From: Porogramme epimiltina
Taxonomy: Eukaryota > Basidiomycota > Agaricomycetes > Polyporales > Polyporaceae
Assembly (NCBI GenBank): GCA_900155495.1
Contig: FTLJ01000967.1
Coordinates: 1 to 14,130 of the forward strand
DNA length: 14,130 nucleotides
Reading direction: 5' to 3'
Below, one piece after another: positions 8,165-14,130 of the stretch. Below the pieces are notes generated by a model. That model searched no databases. It was not told the origin of the DNA and saw only the letters and a list, made by a program, of their open reading frames with translations. Position numbers and translations under genes: made by a program. Every line of letters starts with the position of its first letter. Within the stretch, counting starts at the first letter, position 1.

Positions 8165-8280
8165 AGCAAGGGGACGCACCTTTCTTTTCACGACTTCTTT
8201 CTTTCTTTCTTATCCTTCCTTCTTTCCCCTCCTTTCGTGCAATTTTTTCCCTCCGTCTAATTGCGCTGCGCAGACGTCGC
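8165..8280 (+). promoter_or_regulatory. Long C/T tract with CTTT/TTTC units
   Basis: From about 8179 to 8255 the + strand is almost pure pyrimidine, with repeated TTTC units, then CTAAT and GCGCAG near 8257-8274. It resembles either a fungal promoter tract or the 3' end of an intron, but no coding frame can be attached to either side. Kept as a low-confidence regulatory or simple-repeat feature. Confidence 0.3.
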
Positions 8281-8570
8281 GACCCGCGCGCCCTAGAGCG
8301 ATCGCGCGCGGGCCCGGCGCTTCACGTCGCTCCATATCGGGACGAGGGGTCGAGGGGTTCGCACAGCACTTACTCGATTTGGTGCGGCGGCGCGCACGAC
8401 GGGCGCGCGCGCGGGCCGACGCCGCGCGCAGGGCGCACAGGGGCCCACGACGACGGCCGCGCGCCGTGTTCCGCTCGCCCTCCGAGGTGGGCGAGCCACG
8501 GGCGTGCGCGCGCGCCAACGCGAAATGAAAGCCTAAAAAGCCCGGTCGAGTGGTGGTCGTTGTGTCCCAA

Positions 8571-8694
8571 TTAATGACGCGCGCAGGCGCGGCGGGCGTG
8601 CGTGCAGCAGCACACGACCCAGCCGCGCGCTGTTAATGACGCGGAGGATCTCCGCACAACGCTAACGCTAAGCACTATAACGCTAACACTAAAA
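8571..8694. promoter_or_regulatory. Compound repeat module: paired direct repeats, hairpin and CGCTAA hexamers
   Basis: TTAATGACGCG occurs at 8571-8581 and exactly again at 8633-8643, 62 bases apart. The second copy runs into a hairpin with six-base arms (GCGGAG at 8641-8646 and CTCCGC at 8650-8655, spacer GAT). Then follow CGCTAA at 8660, 8666 and 8681 and CACTAA at 8687. A cluster of repeats plus a hairpin next to an A+T-richer patch is typical of protein-binding sites, but the function is unknown. Confidence 0.45.
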
Positions 8695-8850
8695 TACCAA
8701 TCCGCCCGCCCTGACGGGGGGGGTCCAGGACGCCTGCGGCGCGGACACCACAGATCAGCGACGCGGCGCGGCGCCGTATGTGCACGCGCACCCTTATCAG
8801 ATGTAGTGTGTAGTGTGGCCTTCGGGAAGCCGCGTCTGGAAGGGTAGTAT

Positions 8851-8867
8851 GGGGGGGGGGGGGGGGG
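8851..8867 (+). repeat. Poly-G homopolymer, 17 bases
   Basis: An uninterrupted run of 17 G. Its length is probably not reliable in the assembly. Any frame read across it is unsafe. Confidence 0.85.
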
Positions 8868-9465
8868 TGGAACGCACCCCGTCCACCCGCGCTGCGGTCG
8901 CCGCGGCTCGTTGCTACAGCTCGGCGGACGCGCGAGTACGAGAAACTCTAGGCAATCCGCCGCTGCCCAGGCCCGCACGCGCCTCTACGCGCTCGCACTC
9001 GCGCTCGCGCTTGCGGGCAAGTGTCAAGAACTCTCCACTCCGCGCGGCGAGTGCGGCCGCGGAGGTGGACGTACGGGCGGAACGTTGTGCGGGAGCCGCA
9101 AGCGCAGCCCAGCAGGCGGACCTTGGGCGCAACGATATTTCATGGTTGGGACAGTGCGGCGCGCGACCGTGCGGGCGGGCGGGCGCTGTGGAACTGGTGG
9201 TGGTGGAACGGCGAAGGTGGGAGGGCGCGAAGCTTGGAGGTGGACGCGGGGAGTTGGGGGGAGGGGCCGGGCGCGGGCACACGAGTGACGACCCTGTGCT
9301 GTGGATCGCGGCGGGTGCCGCGCGCGCAGGGCGCGTCGTCGTCGATGACGGTGGGTGGGTGAGCGAGACCTGGGCCCTCCAGGTCAGGGGGAAGAGGGGA
9401 GAGGAGGAAGGGGGGGGCACGGCTGGGTGCGTTGGCGGAAGGAAGCGGGGTCGATGCATGGAAGC
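8868..9465. other. Non-coding stretch, no gene seen
   Basis: Strongly G-rich on the + strand. The long open frame that crosses it begins before the poly-G run and is Gly/Ala/Arg-rich without any domain. At about 9236-9280 several GGG/GGGG runs could form a quadruplex. Confidence 0.5.
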
Positions 9466-9571
9466 CGCAGATGCAGATGCGGACGCGTGCAGCCGCAGAC
9501 GCAGGTCGCAGGTGCAGACACACAGACAGACAGACGTGCGGACGTGCGGTGACGGTGACGGTGACGGTGAC
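9466..9571. repeat. Simple-repeat cluster: GCAGA(C/T), CAGA and (GGTGAC)4
   Basis: Degenerate GCAGAT/GCAGAC hexamers at about 9466-9515, then a CAGA tetranucleotide run at about 9520-9535, then four exact copies of GGTGAC at 9548-9571. Three different short repeats lie back to back within about 105 bases. Confidence 0.75.
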
Positions 9572-12160
9572 GGCCACGCAGGCGTGGCGTGTGGCCGCGG
9601 CGGCGCACCCGCGGCGAGCCTAAGGCCTAAACCGCCGCACGGGGGCAGGGTCGCAGGCCGGTGCGAAGGCGAGGGCAGCGCAGGCGAATGGACGGGTGGC
9701 GGGCCAGGCAGGCACGCGCGCGCGGGGGCGCACCTGCCATACGCGCCCGCTTCCGTTTCGTTTTGTTCGTTTCGCGGCTTTGCGCCCGAAGCGCGCGGGC
9801 TTCTTCTTCTGCGTTTTCGCGCGGCCGTTCGCTCGCTCCCCCCCCCACCCCCCCCCCTACTAAGTGCACGCTCCCGTGCAGCGAACCGGCGCGTGGCTCC
9901 CGCGCGTGGGACGCGGGTGGGGCTCGCGCGGGCTTCGGGGTCGCCGCGGGGCTTCTGGGTTGTGGAGGCGGCGGCGGAAGCGGAGGTGGAGGTGGAGGCG
10001 GCTGGCTGGGTCGCGCGGCTCCGCGGTGGCGTTGGCGCGGGGGCTGGGCTCGTTCGCGGGTAGACGGGCAGGCGGACGGGTTCGCGGGTTCGCTTGCAGT
10101 GGGGCGGCGTGGAGGGTAGAATGGAGAACTTGCGTCGTTGCTGTTTTTGTTTCCAGGGTCAAATCTTGCATGAGATCCGTCGTGCGGGGTTAGCTATAGG
10201 TGCGATGTGCCGTCAGCGCGAGGGGTGGTGCCCTCCCGGGGCCCGGGAGTCAGCGAGCGAGCGAGGTCGCGTCGAGGTCGCGAACCTGAGCGACGGCGCA
10301 GGCTCGGGAGTCGGAGGTTAGGAATGGAGGGGCAAGCCTGAGGGGAAGGGGGGCCTGCGCGCGCCGGATCGTCGCGGGTATACAGTTCAGATTTGCGCAC
10401 TCGAAAAAAAATTAGAGAAGGCACGCACTCACGCGCACGTCTGTCATTCATTCGCGCTCGATGCGGGGCTTGCGCACACACGCGGGTAGGATGGATGCAG
10501 GGGGGGCGAGGCCCCCAGGCCTCAGGCGTTGCCGGCGGCAGCGGCGACGTCGACGGTGGTTGGGGTGGCTGGGGTGGCGCGACGCGGCCTCGAGGGGGAG
10601 GTAGGGCGCGCAGACGAACGAGCACGGGACCCCCCGCGCGCGCGAGCTTCGTAGGCCTGGGGTGGCCCGCTGCCGGGATAGGTGACGCCAGACGCAGCGA
10701 GCGCGCAGACGAGCGGGCGAGCAAATCAAAAAGAAGCGTGCGCCACGGCCGAGAGGGACGTGTGTGTGGGGGGGGGGAGATGGGGGGTGAGGGAAGCTGG
10801 GAGGTGTGCGCCGGTGAAGGGCGTTGCGGGGGACGGTGCGCTCCCAGGCCGCAGCGCGCGCAATTGAGTCGCCCGCGGCCGCGCGGAAGCACGCGGGGGC
10901 CAGCTGACCGGGCGAGGCGCGGCGCCGCTCTCACGTCGCGGCGCGCATGACTCTCTCTCTCGCGCGCCGCCCGCTGCCGGGGCGTGCCCGGGCGACGGCG
11001 GCAGCGGCAGCAGCGGCTGGGCGGTGGACGGGAGGATTCAAGAAGGTGACGCGAGGGGGTGGCCCTGCGGCGGGGCGCGACCTGCCTGCGGCGGCGGGGC
11101 GTGGAGTTTGAGTTAGGCTCGGGGCGGCCGGGTCTGGTCTGCACATCTGCTCGGGTCATGATGCATCACCGTGCATCGTGCATCGTGGAGGAAGCTCGGG
11201 CTGCGCTGGAGCTTATTCAGGGCCAATATAGAGCGTTGGCCGGCCGGGACTTGCGCGGGGTGCTTGCGGGCGCGCGGTGGGCGCGCGGGGGACGCGCGCA
11301 CCTGAGTCTTGACCGATCGCGGATGGCGTGGACGTGGACGCGACGCGGCCGGCGGGGACGGGGAGGGGAAGGGGCCTGCTTGGGCCGCGCAGCGCGGCGG
11401 GCGAGGTGGCTAGTCGCGCCTATTTCGAGCGCGCGGAAGGGGGGGTCCGCCCCGAGCCTCGACCGGGGCCGGGCACGTGCTAGCGAACGGTGGTTGTGAA
11501 GGAGCGGGCGCGCGCGCACGGGCGCTGAGTGCTGGGCTGGTGCGGTGGATCCAATTCCAGGGGCGGGGGCGAGGGCGACGCCAACGGCGCAGTGTCCGAT
11601 GGGCGACCGGACGCTTGGCATACTTTAGTGAATGGGGTTGGTTCGGCGCGTAGCCGTGTGCGGCGATGGGGGCGGGCGGGAGGAATAGGTCGCAGCGCGA
11701 CGGATGGAGGATAGCTCGCGCGGGCGGGCGGCGTGGCGAATTGAAACCCGTCCTGGCCTGGGACGCGGACGCGGGCGCGGGCGGGGGAGCGCGGGGGGCG
11801 GGCGCGCCGGGACGCGTGAGGGTGGGTTCGGCCTCGACCGGCGTCGGCGAGGAGGCTGATGATCGGGGCGAGGGACGCTTCTTTTCGAAGGCGGCCAGGA
11901 GGATCCTTTGCTCGGGCGGCGGCAGCCCCAGGCAGCAAGGGGCCGAGGGCGCAGAGAGCTGAGATGGAAGCTCGCCCCCGGAGACGGAGATGCGCCGTGG
12001 TGGTGGTGGGGGGGGCGGCTCGCGGTGGACGCGGGTGGAGCATGGGCTGGCCGCTGGCGCATCGAGTGGCCGGGAGAGGTGGCTTGGGAGGGGGCTAGCG
12101 TCGTCGAAGCGACGGCCCTGGCCGCGGGTCTCATCGATGTGAGCGTCAGATATGGTGTGA
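9572..12160. other. Long G-rich non-coding block, no gene seen
   Basis: The + strand is G-rich nearly throughout, so minus-strand frames rarely meet stop codons and appear long (for example 10194-11159 and 11410-12198). These are Pro/Arg/Ser/Ala-rich, overlap other open frames on the same strand, and show no domain. Small repeats include C9-A-C10 at 9838-9857, a GGA/GGC run at about 9965-10000, a CT dinucleotide run at about 10951-10961 and a doubled GTGCATC at 11171-11184. Confidence 0.5.
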
Positions 12161-13010
12161 TTAGTGGCCTGGAATAGGAAGGCCGACCACGCAGCCAACG
12201 CGTCCAGATGGGGCTCCAGGACGATCGACGTCCACCGATCTGCTTCCGTCCCCGCTGCGCCACTGCAAATAGCATTCAGTCACTCGTTCCGCGACAGCCG
12301 CCCGAGCCCACCCAGCGCGCCAACTGCACCGTCCACCAGCCCACACCGTCCGTCGCCCTCGCTCCCGCGCGCCTCTCGTGCCCGTGCACGACGGCCCAGT
12401 GCTCCCCGCCCAATTCAGCCCCCATTCACTCCCATGCACAGGCCCAGGCCCTCTCCCGACCGCGCCATGCTGCCACCCGCTGCCACTCCCCGACCCTGCC
12501 TGTCTGACCCATCACCGTCGCGCTCGCCCTGTGCTCTCCTCCGGGTCTATCCCTCTTCCGTCCCCCACGCGCCCGCTCGACGTCAGCCCCCGCGCTCCAT
12601 CCTGTGTGTCGCATCGACCCCCTCATGGTCACGTCCCCCCGACGCACGGCTCGGCGCACGACCTCGTCACCCGCGAGCGCCAGCGCACCATTGAGTCGCG
12701 GATTTTTGGGGTGGCTTCACCCTCCGACGTGCGTGCGTGCGTGCGCCCGCTCGCTCACCCATCTAGTTCGGCATCCCGAGCGGCACGCGATCGAGGGAGC
12801 AAAAGGAGGAGAAAAAAAAGCGCACGAAGCTCCACCACCCCCATGCACCTGCACGCGCCGCCGCCCTCGACGTCGGCGTCGCGCACCTCGCGTGCTTCCC
12901 CGAAAGAAAGTAATACAAATTCGACTCCCGCGCTCCCACATCGGGCGGGGCGGATGACGTCGCGTTCCGACGGCAGCTCGTCCCCCCCGCGTCTCTCCCC
13001 CGCGTCCCCG
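12161..13010. other. C-rich non-coding block after a strand-composition switch
   Basis: Directly after an A+T-richer patch (about 12130-12180) the + strand changes from G-rich to C/T-rich. A (CGTG)4 microsatellite lies at 12728-12745. Open frames on the + strand are Pro/Ser/Arg-rich and give no recognisable protein. The block could be leader or promoter sequence of an unseen transcript. Confidence 0.45.
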
Positions 13011-13690
13011 GGTGCGCGCGGTGGCGGCTGCGGCTCGGGGCACCGTGTTCGGGAGCGCCGCGTATATGTATGTGCTCACTGCTCAGCTGGGGGACGGGCG
13101 GCGGCTGCGGCCGCGCGCCAGGTGTAGCACGGAGGGCTCTGGAGCGGCGCGTGGGCGCGGGCGCGCGGCCGGCTTGTCCACGGATTTCTTTCGGGGGCAT
13201 TGGCGGAGAAGCGAGGGGGGGGGTGAGCACGCAGGTGGAGGACCCGGGCGAATGGCGGCCGCGCGGGAGATCACGCTGTGGTGGGGAGGGCGCGCGGCCG
13301 AGGCTTCCCGCGAAGGTTACGCGAGCGCGAGGTGGGCGGGCGTTGGTGGGCGGGCGGCGGACGAGGGGGGAGATGGCGAGCCTTGCGCGCGCCGAGACGC
13401 GGGAGGTGTGGAGTGCTTGCGAGGGGGCGGAGAAGGCGGGGCGTTGCTACGAGGGAAGGAGAGAAAGAGGGTTGGGGGGCTGTATGGGGAAGCGGGCGCG
13501 GATTGAAAAGAGGGCGTGCCTGATCAGACGACCGAGCGCAGGCGGGGGGCGCTGGCGGTGGAGGGCGTGGGGGGCGGGCATGGGAGGCGGAGGGGCGCAC
13601 GCGGGTCGCCACGAGGGGGCTGGGAGAGAAGGACGAACAAGGTTTTGGCAGAAGCGAGTGGAGGGGCGTCGTGCGTGACGTGATAAGTGG
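13011..13690. other. G-rich non-coding block, no gene seen
   Basis: Composition returns to G-rich on the + strand, with many GGG runs (for example 13336-13360). No coding evidence on either strand. Confidence 0.5.
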
Positions 13691-14130
13691 AGGGCGAGCA
13701 GGGACGATCAGCCCAGGCAGGCCACCGCCAGTCCCCAGGCTCGCCACAGAGCGCGCCATTCAGTCCCCCCCATACAGTTCGCCACACTCCGTTTACTAAT
13801 GCATCGAGATTCCCCAGGATTAGATTGGCAGGCCCTCTACCGCTCCCCTGGCTCGCCCGCCCCCTCGGCTCTGTAGTGTCCCTTCTGCCGGGTGCCAGCC
13901 TTGATCTTTCCAGACGACCCTTGCCCGATCCGGCTAGGAGCCTCGCTCTACTGCTACCTGTCCTCCGCCTTCTCCCTCCCTCTGATCAATCAGACCCTTC
14001 AACCCGATATCTATATAATCGCCCCCCACCCTTTCCCCTGCCTTCTTGCCTTTCCCCCCTTCCCGCCTCCCGCCTTACCCCCCCTCCCTCTATCCGTCTT
14101 TTATCTCCATCCACCCACCCCCTCCTACGC
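13691..14130 (+). promoter_or_regulatory. Probable promoter and leader of a gene beyond the right edge
   Basis: The sequence turns pyrimidine-rich on the + strand and carries a clear TATA box, TATATAA at 14012-14018, followed by about 110 bases of nearly pure C/T to the end of the window. Seventeen bases before the TATA box sits an inverted repeat, TCTGAT and ATCAGA around CA (13981-13994), a candidate factor-binding site. The order TATA, then a C/T-rich leader, suggests a + strand gene starting just outside the window. No ATG-led coding frame is visible inside it. Confidence 0.65.

Noticed and set aside
8660..8694. CGCTAA units as interstitial telomere repeat
   Set aside because: The unit differs from the fungal CCCTAA repeat and only a few imperfect copies are present.
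8813..10063. Longest open frame on the + strand, about 416 codons
   Set aside because: It reads through a 17-base poly-G run whose length is unreliable, is Gly/Ala/Arg-rich without any domain, crosses the (GGTGAC)4 repeat, and overlaps other open frames on both strands. It is explained by the scarcity of stop codons in GC-rich DNA.
10194..11159. Minus-strand frame of 321 codons
   Set aside because: Pro/Arg/Ser-rich low complexity. The minus strand is C-rich here, so stop codons are rare in all frames; no motif or homologue is recognisable.
11410..12198. Minus-strand frame of 262 codons, with two other long minus frames overlapping it
   Set aside because: Three frames of the same strand are open over the same bases, which indicates composition rather than selection. 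No domain is visible.

Overview
The window looks like chromosomal DNA of a GC-rich fungus, most likely a basidiomycete of the Agaricomycetes type. The evidence is one clear gene at the left end. It encodes a WOPR-domain (Gti1/Pac2 family) protein, a family found only in fungi, and it is broken by short introns with GTNNGT donors, CTNA(A/C)-type branch sites and CAG/TAG acceptors. The whole window is rich in G+C and CpG. Open reading frames therefore run long in every frame, and ORF length alone is not evidence of coding here.

Layout: 1-478 is the upstream region of the gene, with a CCAAT box and a pyrimidine tract before the ATG. 479-1818 is the WOPR gene on the + strand (five exons, about 316 residues as I splice it). 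From 1819 to about 13690 I find no second gene I can support, which leaves a gene-free stretch of about 12 kb. It holds one clear mobile element, a 469-bp short inverted-repeat element (MITE-like, TA-flanked, 4362-4830) that is much richer in A+T than its surroundings. It also holds two degenerate heptamer arrays on either side of that element, several simple repeats, long poly-G runs, a two-base assembly gap in a duplicated poly-G block, and several strong G-quadruplex motifs. The DNA alternates between G-rich and C-rich blocks on the + strand, with a sharp switch near 12,160-12,200. At the right end, 13690-14130 looks like a promoter (TATATAA followed by a pyrimidine-rich leader) for a + strand gene that begins beyond the window.

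What the pieces suggest together: WOPR proteins are master regulators of developmental switching in fungi (Wor1, Ryp1, Gti1, Pac2, Sge1), and such genes can lie next to unusually large non-coding regions. The gene desert may be regulatory, may carry non-coding transcripts, or may be repeat-derived sequence; sequence alone cannot decide. I found no operon-like, CRISPR-like or defence-like system.
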